From positions 248,001-312,000 of the forward strand of contig CATKHK010000048.1 in assembly GCA_949751835.1 (NCBI GenBank): a stretch of 64,000 nucleotides of DNA. The letters are read 5' to 3'. The notes beneath the pieces are model-generated. The model had not been told where the DNA came from and did no database searches. It saw nothing but the letters and a program-made list of their open reading frames with translations. This DNA is from Blepharisma japonicum (taxonomy: Eukaryota > Ciliophora > Heterotrichea > Heterotrichida > Blepharismidae). This document shows, piece after piece, positions 31,392 through 42,473 of this stretch. Position 1 is the first letter of the stretch, and each line of letters opens with the position of its first letter. A program made the position numbers and the translations under genes.

Positions 31392-33986
31392 TTAATAATT
31401 TTCTACTTTATTATCTCCAAGACTTAAAAACCACTTTTGCACGTGCTCAACAATATTTCTAACTTCTTTAACACTTGGAGGCTTGACCACTACATAAATC
31501 TTACAAAATTCGTCCATCCCTGAGTCTTTGCATCTATCTTTTAAATCTTTATCCCCTGATATTCCGCATATAAAGACTTTTTGTGCATGCATTTCTCTTT
31601 CAATTTCTCTGATTCTCTGAGTTGCTTTGTAGCCATCCATTCCTGGCATATAAACATCCATGAAAATGATTTGATAAGATGCATGATTTTCTATGCTACT
31701 TTTGTATAGCTGGACACCTTCTAATCCATCTTTTGCAAAATCTGTGCTTGTATCATAAATACCTTTTAATATAGCATCAAATATAGAACGTAAAGTAGCA
31801 TCATCGTCCACGATTAAAATTTTGAAAGCATCTCTCCAAATTTTTATTTTTGGAGTTTCATGTAGAATTGGCTCACATTTTTTAAAATCAGGCGAACCTC
31901 GAATTTTAATAGATTCTTTACTTGCCGAATGAAAAATTGGAGACAGCTCTTGGTTTATTGAATTTGTGGTTGCACTATAATTGGTCGAAATATGAGAAGT
32001 GCCAGTTAAAAATGGAGACCCTTCAGCATAAGATTTCATTTTATTAGAAACATCCGAATCTTCATCTGTTTCACTTGTGAGATGCTTAAGACCAGTCCTT
32101 GAATAAATAGGACGAATTGATAAATTTAAGCATTTCTCTACTATTCTATTGTCAGATTTACTTGATCTCCTGCTTCCTTTTATTGCTTTAATTTGTGCTT
32201 CTAATTTTTGAGACTCATCAATTGGCTTTTTCTCTTTATCTGGCTTCCATTTAGCAGTTAAAGGAGTTTCATAGACTGGTGGCGTGCTTAGCTGTAAAAC
32301 TTTATTTTTTGGTTTTTTTTGGTTAATAATATATGGGATTCTAATTGTAAGACTTTGCTTGAATTCTTTGTAATTATGGATACAAAAATTCGAGACGTAG
32401 CCTTTTAGCAATCTGAGTACAGAATCTAAAACAGCAATCCCAACACCATAAGTTTTAGAGAGATATAAAATCTCATCAAGAGTTTTCCTTCTTTCAGGGC
32501 TGTCTCTATCCTTGAAGATTAGTTCATAGTCAGATTGCTTGAATTTTTGGGATTTGTAGTTAAATGTGTAGGACACTGAAACTTCTTTTGCTACTGCAGA
32601 CTATATAAAACATACAGAAACTTCAACAATAAGCGAGATTTCACTACTATCTATTGCTTTATCTATAAATAAGCAAAGCATTGTCTGTAAAATGTGAAAA
32701 TTAATAGCTTGGTCTCCTGTGACTGCAGGAGGGATTCCTAAATCTCTTGTATAAGTAATCGTAATATTTTTCTTTGACGCCCTTGTATGGCATAATTCTA
32801 CTATATTATGGATTTCTGAATTTATATCAAAATTATCTTTATTCAATATAAGTGTGCTAGTGAATAATGTTTGGAAAAGTAAATTATCAATAAGGCATTT
32901 CTGAATGTAATTAAACATCAATAAAGTTTCTTTATTAACTGATTTTTTATGCTCAAATTCATATGCAAGCTCTTTGTTTAAGCTGTCTACAGGCAAACAT
33001 AAATTGCGATAGAGGTTGTTTATTAGAGATCGTATCATAACCTGGCTAGAAATATCAATGCAAGTCAGTCTGACACAATTTTCGGAATTTCAAATAACAT
33101 TGTCAGATTCTACCATACACCCAAGATTTTCTTTATATTCCATGCCTATTATTTGATCGTTTCCAAGAAACAAAAATTCGTCTTTACCTCTTATTCCTTT
33201 TATTGCGTTAGATATCAATAAATCAATGGAATCTTTATATCACTCTGAAAAAATATCACTAAATAGCCCTTCTGCTAATAAAGTTTCAGGCTTATTAATT
33301 CTTTTCAACAAATTTATTGCTTGTTTATTATATACAATGATCTTCCCAGCTGAATTTAGTATAAAAATTGCATTTGGAGAACTCATAAAAAAATAATGAA
33401 AAGCACTATGCAGCTTCTTATAAGTGTAATATAAAAGCCATAAATCTCTTGTATCCTTTTCTAGAATAGAGCTTGCAAATGTATAAGTCAAAATTGGCAC
33501 AACAATACCTATTGACATTCCTATTTTATATCATAAAACAACTCCTTCAAATATTCCAAAACTCATTGCTAAAGTTCATCTTTTTACCAATAAAAACGAT
33601 AAAAAAAAGCTAAAAAAAAAGCATCCAAGGCCTTCAGAAACTGACCCATCCCCAATATTTTCTCATTCAAATACCACGCATGAAAACTCCAAAAGCAGCC
33701 TTTTAGGCAGCCACGAAAGCCTTTTAAATATAGCAAAGGGTAATAATGATAGCACAATTGCTGTAATAAACATAGCCTGAATTTTACCGTAAACATATAA
33801 GGCCACTATCAAAAAAAAGAGACTAATTGCTGTGTAATTGAATGAAGTTGTTTGAAATTTAAAAATTTCCGATAAAAATCTTGATTCTAGCATTTGGTCA
33901 GTATATTCCAAAGAAGGATTCTGGAACACATTTTTATTTCTGCTAAAAATACTTGACCTTAAGGACCATAATGTTTGTGATTCCAT
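31392..33986 (-). CDS. Hybrid histidine kinase with degenerate kinase core and intact receiver
   Basis: Exons 33986-32616 and 32600-31392 (859 residues); a 15-nt intron at 32601-32615 and several TGA=Trp codons. The N terminus holds several hydrophobic helices (~40-165). A PAS-like segment follows (FFMSSPNAIFILNSAGKIIVYNKQA, ~190-215). The dimerisation helix shows NNLYRNLCLPVDSL where active kinases have SHELRTPL, so the phospho-His position is Arg 327. In the ATPase region the N-box Asn appears as Asp, DxGxG glycines are absent, but GVGIAV is kept. The receiver (~715-845) is canonical: DDD at 722-724, phospho-acceptor Asp 772 in IFMDVYMPGMDG, Lys 830. It may relay phosphate received from another kinase. 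Ligand and partner are unknown. Confidence 0.82.
32601..32615 (-). other. 15-nt intron
   Basis: GTATGTTTTATATAG on the minus strand; its TAG would stop the protein before the receiver. A at position 10. Confidence 0.87.
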
Positions 33987-34270
33987 AATTTATTTTCTGA
34001 TGCCATTAAATCAGATGGGTGTTTATTAAAAATAGAGAGGTGCACAGTAATCAGGCCAATACCCAAAAGATTATGATAAATTGATAAATTTTGCAGAATA
34101 GTTATGAATATAATAGAATTTTATAATAAATGATTAGATTGGCATCTTTTAGCTTTCATAATGAAATATAAATATGGATAAAAAGCTAAAATAATGCATA
34201 TCAGATTTTAAGCTTAAATTCAGCATAATCAATAATTTGCTAAACATTAAAAAAAATCCATATTTTTTAG

Positions 34271-35191
34271 TTAAGGCTTTTTCACAGGAGGACCAATATT
34301 ATAGCTTCCAGGCCCTGGCACCCATGAAGCATTTTTGGTTACTTCATCTGTAAATGATTTTGTTTTATAAGGCAAAATCACTGCCATTCTTCCTTTTTTC
34401 ATGACATGGAATTTTGCATATGCTAGCTCAGCATCAGGATAAGCACCAACTCCAGGTACATATTTTGTTTGCTGGGCACGTGTAGATAAAGCTCCAGTAG
34501 GCCTGCTTTTTGGCACTGAATAACTCTTTGTTGAAGGTGTGACTGCTTTTTTAATTGCAACTTCTATCCCATCATGATACACCCCAGGCCCAATTTTTGA
34601 TTTCTCTACCTTTTTTGGTGTTTTTGCTTTCCCTAAATTTCATTTTGGCCTTCTTTCTTCAATAAATTCAAAATTTGGCTTATATTTCCCACACTCAGGG
34701 ACTTCTTCTGCATAACTTTCCGTTGTGGTCAAAAAGTTAAGCCTTTGTCCTTTACTACATAGAAATTACTCAAATTTTCCTAGAGGGATTTCTTTGACTT
34801 TGTCAGAAACCTTTTTAGCGTCTTTAAAATAATGCCCAGGGGCAGGGACACTTTTGCTTCTTTTAACCATTTCATCAATGTCTGTTTTTCGTTTCCCATT
34901 TAAAAACTTCCCATTGGGCTTTTCCCAGTATCTTTTTAATATTTGCTCTTTAGTTTCTGCATATTTAGTAGGATCTGGGTCTTTGGACCTCTTAAGTGCT
35001 TCATCCAAGGCATCTTTCCTTTTGTCAGTTGGGAATTTGTGCTCTTTATTGATATAGATATGGTTTTTCGGAGCTATGTAGCCTTCAACACCCCATTCGC
35101 TTTGTTCAAGATGTGTGAGCTGGTACATTTCCTGTACAGAAATTGGCCTTGGAGGTTCCGGTATCGGTGTTTCAGATGACAAAACTGACAT
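34271..35191 (-). CDS. STPGR/SHIPPO-like Pro-Gly-rich ciliary protein
   Basis: Exons 35191-34770 and 34754-34271 (301 residues) around a 15-nt intron; one TGA is Trp (RRPKWNLG). Scattered Pro-Gly-x-Tyr motifs are typical of sperm-tail PG-rich (SHIPPO/STPGR) proteins: VPAPGHYF, GPGVYHD, VPGVGAYPD and VPGPGSYNIG. It is basic, has no membrane segment or enzyme domain, and carries repeated RSK-P and EKPNGKFLNGKRKTDID units. Proteins of this class bind axonemal or cortical microtubules, some as microtubule inner proteins. A ciliary role is inferred from the motifs and fits other ciliary genes in the window. It is divergent from the RIIa-GAF gene across 99 bp. Confidence 0.78.
34755..34769 (-). other. 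15-nt intron
   Basis: GTAATTTCTATGTAG on the minus strand; in-frame TAA if retained; A at position 10. Confidence 0.88.
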
Positions 35192-35290
35192 TAATTTATT
35201 TAAATAATAAATATCTAAAGAAAATATTATAACTAATTATATCATTATCGTGTGAACAATTTTATATCTATCTGATAATAAATAATATCA

Positions 35291-36559
35291 ATGGCCGACC
35301 CTTCTTCTTATTTCATTGAAAAGAACATTGAACAACTTTTCGAAACCCTGATGGAAGCAGTCGTAACTGCTAAGCCTGAAAACCCGCGGCAATTCTTAGC
35401 TGCACATCTTCAAGACAACCGATCAATTTCTTTTCACGACTTTTTAAGCCTTTTTAATTCAATATCAAAAATCTCAGCTGAGACAAATCCAAGAAATGCA
35501 TTTGACAGTATCATAAATGAGACATGTAAACTGTTGAATTGTGAAAGAGCAAGCTTATTTATTCATGACCCGACACAGAAGTGCTTAAAACTTATTGTAG
35601 GGAAAGGAGCAAAAGGATTGGTTTTATATGAAAATTCAGGGTTCACATGGACTGTGTTTAACACAAAACAATGTGTTAATATTGCTGATGTGTATTCTGA
35701 CCCAAGATTTGACTGCTCAGTAGACTTAACTACTGGCTTTGTATCAAAATCTATGCTAGGAGTCCCAATTCTAAATCAAGATAGAGAAGCGATAGGGGTT
35801 CTTTTGGCTTTAAACAAAAAAACGGGAGCTTTTCCTGAAAAAGATGAAGAAATTATGGCAAAACTCGCCCATCAAGCTGGAATCTCGATAAGAAATGCTT
35901 ATTACTATCAGCAAGCAATTTATAATGAAAATAAAACAAAAGTCTTGCTTCGCTTTATCAAGAATCTAAGCAAAGATAAGCCAGGCCAGCCTTTAGCACT
36001 AGAATTAGCCAAGCATGCAGGCGACTTAATTAACGCTGATAGGTGCCAGATATTTTTGATCGACCGAAGCGCAGAGAAACTTTTATTAATCGCTGCAGAC
36101 TCAGGAGTAGATTTTAGGCTTCCTTTAAACTCAGGACTTGTTTCCTATGCTGCTACTACAGGAGAAACCGTAAACATATCTAACGCATATGAAGACCCTC
36201 GAAACATCACAGATTTTGATGAAATTTTTAACTACAAAACTCAGTCCCTTATGGCAGTCCCTATAAAATGTGACGATGAAATTATTGGAGCAATCCAAGT
36301 CACTAATAAACATTACCACAATGTATTTGGGGACATTGAAATTTATGATACCTTTACAAAAGAAGATGAAAAACTCTTACAAGTTTTCAGCGAGGTTATG
36401 GGGAAAAAGCTAAAACACTCATTTAGACTGCTTTTAGACATCACACCAGTTACAGAAGATGTATCCAAGTTTGAAAGCAGCTTTGGAAAGAAAAAGAATT
36501 CATTTTCTGAAGACAGCTCAACAATGCAGGTGATTAAGGAAGAAAAAGAAACAGAATAA
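35291..36559 (+). CDS. RIIa (DPY30-like)-GAF-GAF protein
   Basis: 422 residues, single exon. Residues ~8-42 (IEKNIEQLFETLMEAVVTAKPENPRQFLAAHL) fit an RIIa/DPY30 dimerisation-docking domain, which binds amphipathic helices of AKAP- or radial-spoke-type partners. Two GAF domains follow (~65-205 and ~215-365), both of the PDE type: SLFIHD..LKLIVGKGAKGL, NIADVYSDPRFD, MLGVPIL and ALNKKTGAFPEKDEE in the first; CQIFLIDRSAEKLLLI, NISNAYEDPRN, SLMAVPIKCDDEIIGAIQVTNK in the second. No catalytic domain follows; the last ~40 residues are charged. This is a likely cyclic-nucleotide sensor docked to a ciliary or cortical scaffold. Ligand identity is not readable. Confidence 0.85.
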   Translation: MADPSSYFIEKNIEQLFETLMEAVVTAKPENPRQFLAAHLQDNRSISFHDFLSLFNSISKISAETNPRNAFDSIINETCKLLNCERASLFIHDPTQKCLKLIVGKGAKGLVLYENSGFTWTVFNTKQCVNIADVYSDPRFDCSVDLTTGFVSKSMLGVPILNQDREAIGVLLALNKKTGAFPEKDEEIMAKLAHQAGISIRNAYYYQQAIYNENKTKVLLRFIKNLSKDKPGQPLALELAKHAGDLINADRCQIFLIDRSAEKLLLIAADSGVDFRLPLNSGLVSYAATTGETVNISNAYEDPRNITDFDEIFNYKTQSLMAVPIKCDDEIIGAIQVTNKHYHNVFGDIEIYDTFTKEDEKLLQVFSEVMGKKLKHSFRLLLDITPVTEDVSKFESSFGKKKNSFSEDSSTMQVIKEEKETE

Positions 36560-36688
36560 TTAAAAATTCTTACATAAAATTTGCATTTATCTAATTAATT
36601 TAAATAAATTCGCTGAATTATATAATAAATTTTTATTTGCCAATTAAATCTATATTAGTTTTTCCTGATTAATTTTAATTAAGTTTAT

Positions 36689-37420
36689 ATGGCATTAATT
36701 ATGATTTGGTCTATCCTTTATCTTGCATATGCTTCAGCAATAAAATGTGAGGATGCTGCATTGGTATCTTGCCTCAACAACTCTCCTACATCTGAGTGCT
36801 TTAAAGAGCACTGCACTTTGGAACCTTCACAAAGCGAATTTTTCAGCGAAACTTTAAATAGTAAAGCAATAAACCTTATGCAAGTTCCAAAAGAAACTAG
36901 ATCTTGTGACCTATCATGTGTAAACTCATGCTCTGCCAATGGAAAAATGATGAAAGAATGCAGCGAGCTTTGTAACTGTTTTGCAAACAATAATGTTGGG
37001 TTCGTCAAGGCAGAAGATGTTTTGTCAAAAATGTCCTTTGAGATACCAAAAGAAGTATTTGAGGTTTCTAATAAAAAAACTGAAATAGAAGAAATTTTGC
37101 CTCAGACTGAAGAAGTTACGTTGACGTGGAATAAATTTGAGGATTTGCAAGATGTAGTTAACAGATTGAAAGTCACCAATAATTCCTGCCAAGAAAGATG
37201 TGTATTGAATTGTGGAAATAAATCAGGAAATTGTGTAAATGACTGCATTTCTGATGTCTGTGAAGTTGCTGAAAAACCTTATGGGTGGATGTTTTTAGCT
37301 GAAGTCCTTGCTGTTGGAGCAATTTTAATATTTGTTGCTAGAAGATTTTTGACTAAAAGAAGAAAACCAAGAATTTCCCTTGTTGAAGAAAGCGAAGCTT
37401 ACTATACAAGATTAGGCTAA
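36689..37420 (+). CDS. Cys-rich type I membrane protein
   Basis: 243 residues. The N terminus (MALIMIWSILYLAYASA) reads as a signal peptide, with cleavage likely near residue 18. The ectodomain contains about twenty cysteines, many as C-x3-C or C-x4-C (CDLSCVNSC, CQERCVLNC, CVNDCISDVC), implying disulphide-rich hairpins. A single TM (FLAEVLAVGAILIFVA) near 207-222 is followed by a basic stop-transfer and a short tail ending YYTRLG. No family recognised. It could be a surface or secretory-pathway receptor. Single exon without internal TGA. The zinc-finger gene starts 42 bp downstream. Confidence 0.75.
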   Translation: MALIMIWSILYLAYASAIKCEDAALVSCLNNSPTSECFKEHCTLEPSQSEFFSETLNSKAINLMQVPKETRSCDLSCVNSCSANGKMMKECSELCNCFANNNVGFVKAEDVLSKMSFEIPKEVFEVSNKKTEIEEILPQTEEVTLTWNKFEDLQDVVNRLKVTNNSCQERCVLNCGNKSGNCVNDCISDVCEVAEKPYGWMFLAEVLAVGAILIFVARRFLTKRRKPRISLVEESEAYYTRLG

Positions 37421-37462
37421 TAAATTAGGTAATTCTATAAAAATATGATAATTTTATAGATA

Positions 37463-38545
37463 ATGAAAAATATAATCGATTGTGATGAAAATTGCTTTTT
37501 ATGTGAAAAGAAGCAAGCCTGAAAAGTAAATTTCGCTCAATTTCATGGATTATGTGAGGATCATAAAGAATCTGTTGAAGAATCAAAAGATTATCAATGT
37601 ATTCATTGCGAGACAATAATTTTTACATGAAAGTTTACTTTTGTACAATGTGATTTTTGCTATGAAAATCCTAAAAATTACATACTTGGATGCAGCCATA
37701 ATATCTGTGAGATTTGCTTTAATGAAGCAAATTCTTGCTGCCCTTTGTGTAAATATAATTCCTCTCAAAGTGAAACAGTGAACGCTTTAAGTGAAAATGC
37801 TCTTATAGAGTCAACAAATGCCAAAATAAATACAGAAGAAAACGGAGAGGATAGCGATGAAAGTAGTGATTCAAAAGTAATTGAAGAGGAAGAATTAGAT
37901 ATATTATATGTAATCGAAGAGGTCGAAATGTCTCTAGAGGCATCTATAATTTTAGACATTCGCAGATCTTTCCAGTCAACCAGCGCTGATTCACAATCAC
38001 AAACAATAAAAAGTATAGAAATTCCTCCATCTCAAATTCCTGAGCAAACCTTCATATATAAAAAATGCCCAAGATGTGGTAATGGGTTGCTTATTGAGCT
38101 AGAGACCTATAAAGATATATACAAATGCTCAAGCTGTGACAAATTTTTTTGTGTATCTTGCCTTGATGAATTAAAAGCCCCTAAATCCGACCATGAGTGC
38201 ACTGGATCCACGAAAAAAATAATTTTTATGCCTCGCAAAAAATTTAATCGAGACAATAAAACACTAAGAAAAAAAGGCTTAATGTTGCAGGTATGTCCTT
38301 TTTGCATGAATATAAGAGAATATAGCATAAAAAAAGGATATTATATTTGCTGCGAAAATCCGAATAAATGTGGAATAATGTTTTGCTTATCCTGTGGAGT
38401 TGCAATTAGTGAGAAGGATGGAGAAGCATTTGCGAGGCATTTTATGAATGGCTCGAATAATCCTTGCATTGATTGTGAAATAGTTAAAAAAAAGCCAGAG
38501 CCTGTTATTTATCAACGTGATAGGCTAAAGATATTAAAATTATAA
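37463..38545 (+). CDS. RBR-like RING/IBR zinc-finger protein, putative E3 ubiquitin ligase
   Basis: 360 residues from ATG at 37463; two TGA codons (QAWKVN, FTWKFT) are Trp. A RING-HC module near 68-100 reads CDFC...CSHNICEICF...CCPLC. After an acidic linker comes an IBR-type set (CPRCGN...YKCSSCDKFFCVSCLDE...HEC) near 205-250, then a third set, CPFCMNIREYSIKKGYYICC...CGIMFCLSCG, like RING2. The RING1-IBR-RING2 order is that of RBR ligases, which pass ubiquitin through a RING2 Cys. The spacing of the third set is irregular and the thioester Cys cannot be fixed by eye. It might instead be a non-RBR multi-zinc protein. Confidence 0.72.
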
Positions 38546-38870
38546 TTATGATATTTAATTTTAATTATTGAAATATATTAAAATAAAATTAGAGGGAAAT
38601 ATTATTGCTATTTAGCTAAATAAATTATTATTACTCAACAAATCTTTCTCTCACATGATAATAGGCAATTTATTTTGGAATAAAATTCTCATAATATACT
38701 ATTTTCTTTGAATTTAATGTCATTTTTTGATACTTAATCTAATTAAAATATATTCAAGTGAAATTAAATAATTATTGATTTCTCATTATACCATCCTAAA
38801 CTTTATTTAAAAACACTAATCAGCTCCTATCGCTTTAAAATTAACCCCTACCAAAATTTACTAATAATAA
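38546..38870. other. Intergenic
   Basis: 325 bp, AT-rich, between tandem genes; no feature recognised. Confidence 0.55.
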
Positions 38871-39992
38871 ATGTCTTCTTTATTGTTCGCAAGCTTTCTT
38901 TCAGCAGCTCTTTCACAATACACCGATGATGATTTAGATATGGATTTCGATATTGTTGACACCAAAAAAGAAGAAGTCCTTCAAAACATGACTAAGCTTG
39001 AATATCAACCTCAACCTCACAATTTTTTCGTCGAGACCATCATGATTTCAATTTTATTTTTCTATGGAGTTAACTTTTTCATAGGAAAAGGCTCAAACGA
39101 AAAAATTGCAACAAGATGGATGTATTTGCTAAAATCCATTTTCCAAGAAAACTTCAGTCATGTAGGGATTGCTGAAAAAGAAGGCGAAGGCGAAATGCTG
39201 TAAACAATATATAGGAAAGATGGGTACCATGCATTTAAATACTACGCATCAGGAAGGTACAACTGTGCATATTTATTAGCAGATTTAGAACTCAACAGAA
39301 GACAAGATCTCGTTAATTTATTGATTGGGAATTTACTATGGAAAGAAAAGGACAGAATTTCTTATGAAGTCCCTATTTCTTCATCTACACAAAACCCAAT
39401 AGTGTTCGCTTTGGTCACAAATTCAGTATTAAAAAACATAAGAACGAAATATGAAGACTTAAAAACCCTAACACATGTAGTTAAAGCACCAGTACCAAGC
39501 CAATTCACAGTCCTCTCTGAAAGCCAAGACATTGTCGAATGACTCATCAATCCTCAAGTCCAAGCTATAATTGAATCCCTCGCCCCAACAATTGAAATGA
39601 TCTATATCACTGACCAAGTCATCGGAAAAAGCCAATATTCCATACATATGAGATGCGAATTTATTAAGCCAGACACTAAAAAAGAAGCAGAAGATATACC
39701 AAAACAAGCACAATTAGTCTTATTATTAACAGATTTAGTACACACACTTAAGTTATCAGCTTATGCAAAGGCTGCGGCTGATAAAGAAAGAGCTGCGATT
39801 GAAAAAGAAAAAATGAAGGAAGTCCAAGCCCAGAGAGAAGAAGAAAGACTGAAGAAAAAGATGGAACAGAAAAAGAAGGAGGAAGAAAAATTGCAAGGAC
39901 TGAGCAAGGAAAAGTTGAGGAAAATGGAGGAAAAACAATATAAGCAAGAGCTAAAGAAGAAGTCAATGAAGTTTAAGACAGTTAAAGCTTAG
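38871..39992 (+). CDS. CCDC47: CCDC47 homologue, ER PAT-complex subunit
   Basis: Exons 38871-39199 and 39215-39992 (368 residues); a 15-nt intron and one TGA (IVEWLINP). The N terminus MSSLLFASFLSAALSQ looks like a signal peptide, followed by a short acidic lumenal stretch, one TM (FVETIMISILFFYGVNFFIG) near 50-70, and a cytosolic domain matching CCDC47: YYASGRYNCAYLLADLELNRRQDL, then VFALV...VLSES and the SVHFSDQF-like IYITDQVIGK. The last ~90 residues are the basic Lys/Glu coiled coil ending MKFKTVKA, as in the human tail. In animals CCDC47 with Asterix forms the PAT complex that chaperones multi-pass proteins at the ribosome-translocon. The animal protein is longer because of its acidic lumenal region. 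Confidence 0.88.
39200..39214 (+). other. 15-nt intron
   Basis: GTAAACAATATATAG; in-frame TAA if retained; A at position 10. Confidence 0.88.
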
Positions 39993-40111
39993 ATAGTTAT
40001 TATTAGAAATTTAAATACGGCTTATTTGGATGTTTCTTATAAATTTAGGGTAAGGGATTTTATAAAAAAAATTAAAAATTCTCATATAAATAAAATACCT
40101 TTATTTTAAAA

Positions 40112-42159
40112 CTATACGTATCTATTAGTTCTTGACCTCATCAACTGCTTTATTTCTTCACTTTGAGACCCTACAGTAGACGCGACAGTTCTTTTTCTTA
40201 GATTATTTCTATCATTTTTAGCACTTTTCCTTATCAAATTTTTGGGAATTTCATGTCATGACTGATGTCTTTTGAGTTCTTCTGACAAGTCATTATCATT
40301 TTCCGTTGCATATTGGACAATAATTCCTAATGTTTCTCTAGCTAAATATCTGAAATCCTTTTCCTCCACAGTTATTATAGGTTCTACAGCTGCTGCTATT
40401 AATTTGCTTAAAACTCCTCTGGATAATAAAATATACCTCAAATTCTTTACATTTTTGCACTCAAACAAGTAAAACGCCAACTTTTTCATCAATGAGCATA
40501 AAATCGCATTAGTTTTATACACAAAAAGACAAGTAAATAGCTTATTCCAGCATTCTCTTTCTATTGCACATGCATTTTGTGGGGTAAGTTCAAGAATATT
40601 TGCAAGAGCTCTAAACAAGTTAAGTAAATAAAGATTTATCGGAATTTGTATAGCAAATGCATTGAGCTGAATTATTTTATTTTTCGTTGAAAGCTGGAAC
40701 CTCATGATTTCTCCTTGCAAACAATTAATCACATCAGGATTTAAAAATATCGAAATATGGGTGAAATTGTCGGTTTTGCATGCTTTTACCACTGTAATCA
40801 GAATGTTTAAATACTCGTTTTTTACTTCAAGCCATCTTGGGTGGTCAATTTCTTTTAAACTTGCTTCAATTAGCCCTTGCATTAAAGCAGTCCCATTAGT
40901 TACCAATAGCAGGCTTTTCAATACTTCAGCTTCTTTAAAAAGAGCTTTATTTTCAGCATCTCTAATTTCGTCCACACTAGAAAGGACTGGCACTGACAAT
41001 GCATCACTTAAAAGCTGCTCAAAAAATGAAGCAATTCCAGTTAATACATCAATTCCTTCATCTGTAATATTGGATAAATGATAAGCTTGCAGTTGTAGCA
41101 ATTCCTGAATAAATTTTGGCAAAAGTTCACCTACAATTCTATTTCTCCATTGAATTAATATTGAATGATTTGTTATTATAACAAAATGCAAAAAGTGCTG
41201 AATTGAGCCAAATTTTATATGAGTTATCATATGCTCACCTATTTCTAGTTCGAAAAATAGAGCAAGAGTCCTATTTTCGTCTTTTTTTATCCAAAAATCA
41301 ATTAGTTTGCAAGCCATCATTACTTTGACTTCTTCTACATGTGCTGAGAAGAATTCAGCGATATGGTGCATGGTCAGTTCAACTGCATCAAATTGATGGT
41401 ATTTATGGAATATTGAAGAGTTTTGAGGGTCGATATACGCTTTAAACGCCACTGTAGAACCGTTTTCATGCTTAAAAATGTGATCTAACAGTAATTGAAA
41501 ATTAAGTTGGTCAGCAAAAAATTCAGCCATAATAATTCCGTCAACATTAACCATTTCGCCATCATTTGTCTTCAAAAATGGGCCTTGAGCTAGCCAGTCA
41601 CCTATGAGTCTTACTTTATCTTCTGTATGAAAATCATTAAAATTTATTTTTTGGCTTCCCAATATATGGTTCGATGCTTTAAGCTCTGCTATTCTTTTTG
41701 ATAGTTTTGAGGTTATTGCTCTTTCTTGCAGCTTTATAAAAGCGTGCTCAAAACGATTTCTTAGGAGTTCTTGTTTATCTTTTGGTGCCTAGATATTTTT
41801 TACAGAATTTAAAACGACTTCAATAAAATTCAGGATTTTTGAAATTACTTGTTCATTTGTGGCTTTTAGAATTTCTTGTGTGATTATTTGTGAAACATCG
41901 AATCCTTCTTGAGAAAAAACTCGAAATAGGTCACAAACTAACCCATCAATCTATTTATTCTTACTTCTGGAAGCTGCATTGAGATATTTATCAGAGACGG
42001 AAAAATTGAGCTGAAATAGATTTTTAAGTCTTTCAGTGATTTTTCTGTTTGGATCGCTGTGTTGAATTGCTCTAGAAGCTGCATAAGGAGCCGAGGATTG
42101 AGATCATGGCTGGATTCTAACTTTCTAAGATTAGCAAGAATACTTGATACCTCAGCCAT
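40112..42159 (-). CDS. Hypothetical alpha-helical (HEAT/ARM-like) protein
   Basis: Exons 42159-41965, 41950-41804 and 41788-40112 (672 residues), stop TAG at 40112. The downstream 15-nt intron is standard; the upstream one can only be 14 nt if both exons are coding, because the frames differ by one. The protein is almost entirely amphipathic helices with repeats of Leu/Ile-rich hairpins, suggesting a HEAT/ARM solenoid, and a basic C terminus (NDRNNLRKRTVASTVG) after one TGA-coded Trp. SAPS, SMEK and Mo25 families were considered and not matched. The function is unknown. Its 3' neighbour CCDC47 ends 119 bp away, convergent. Confidence 0.7.
41789..41803 (-). other. 15-nt intron
   Basis: GTAAAAAATATCTAG on the minus strand; carries the TAG that would stop the frame; A at position 10. 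Confidence 0.85.
41951..41964 (-). other. Candidate 14-nt intron
   Basis: GTAAGAATAAATAG on the minus strand. Removing 14 nt fuses two frames that differ by exactly this amount (QLPE then IDGLVCDLF). A is at position 10, as in the 15-nt introns. A one-base sequence error in a true 15-nt intron would look the same. Confidence 0.6.
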
Positions 42160-42473
42160 TAATAAATTATTCGATTTGAGGTGGGAAATTTTAAATTAAA
42201 GATTTTTTATGGTTGAAAATAAGTTTACTTTGCTTTTCTACTTCGGGAATATATTAATGACTGGGATGCAACCAATTTTTATAAATATTATTATTTTTTA
42301 TTTGGTTTTATGGCACTTTGCTTGGTTTAAATATTATAGGTCTTAACTTTATTTTTGAAAAATTTAAAGATATGGCAGATTCTTGATTTTCAAATTTAAA
42401 TAGCAATATAACAAAAATTATTTTAAGTCCTATTTTAAGATTTTTAAAGCAACAAATAATTTAAATTAAATAA
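42160..42473. other. Intergenic
   Basis: 314 bp, AT-rich; no feature recognised. Confidence 0.55.

Noticed and set aside
39975-39998. GT...AG 16-mer overlapping the CCDC47 stop
   Set aside because: Starts GTTAAA, not GTA, and the protein already ends where the family ends.
40112-42159. SAPS, SMEK or Mo25 identity for the helical protein
   Set aside because: Length and helical content fit loosely, but none of the families' signature stretches could be matched by eye.
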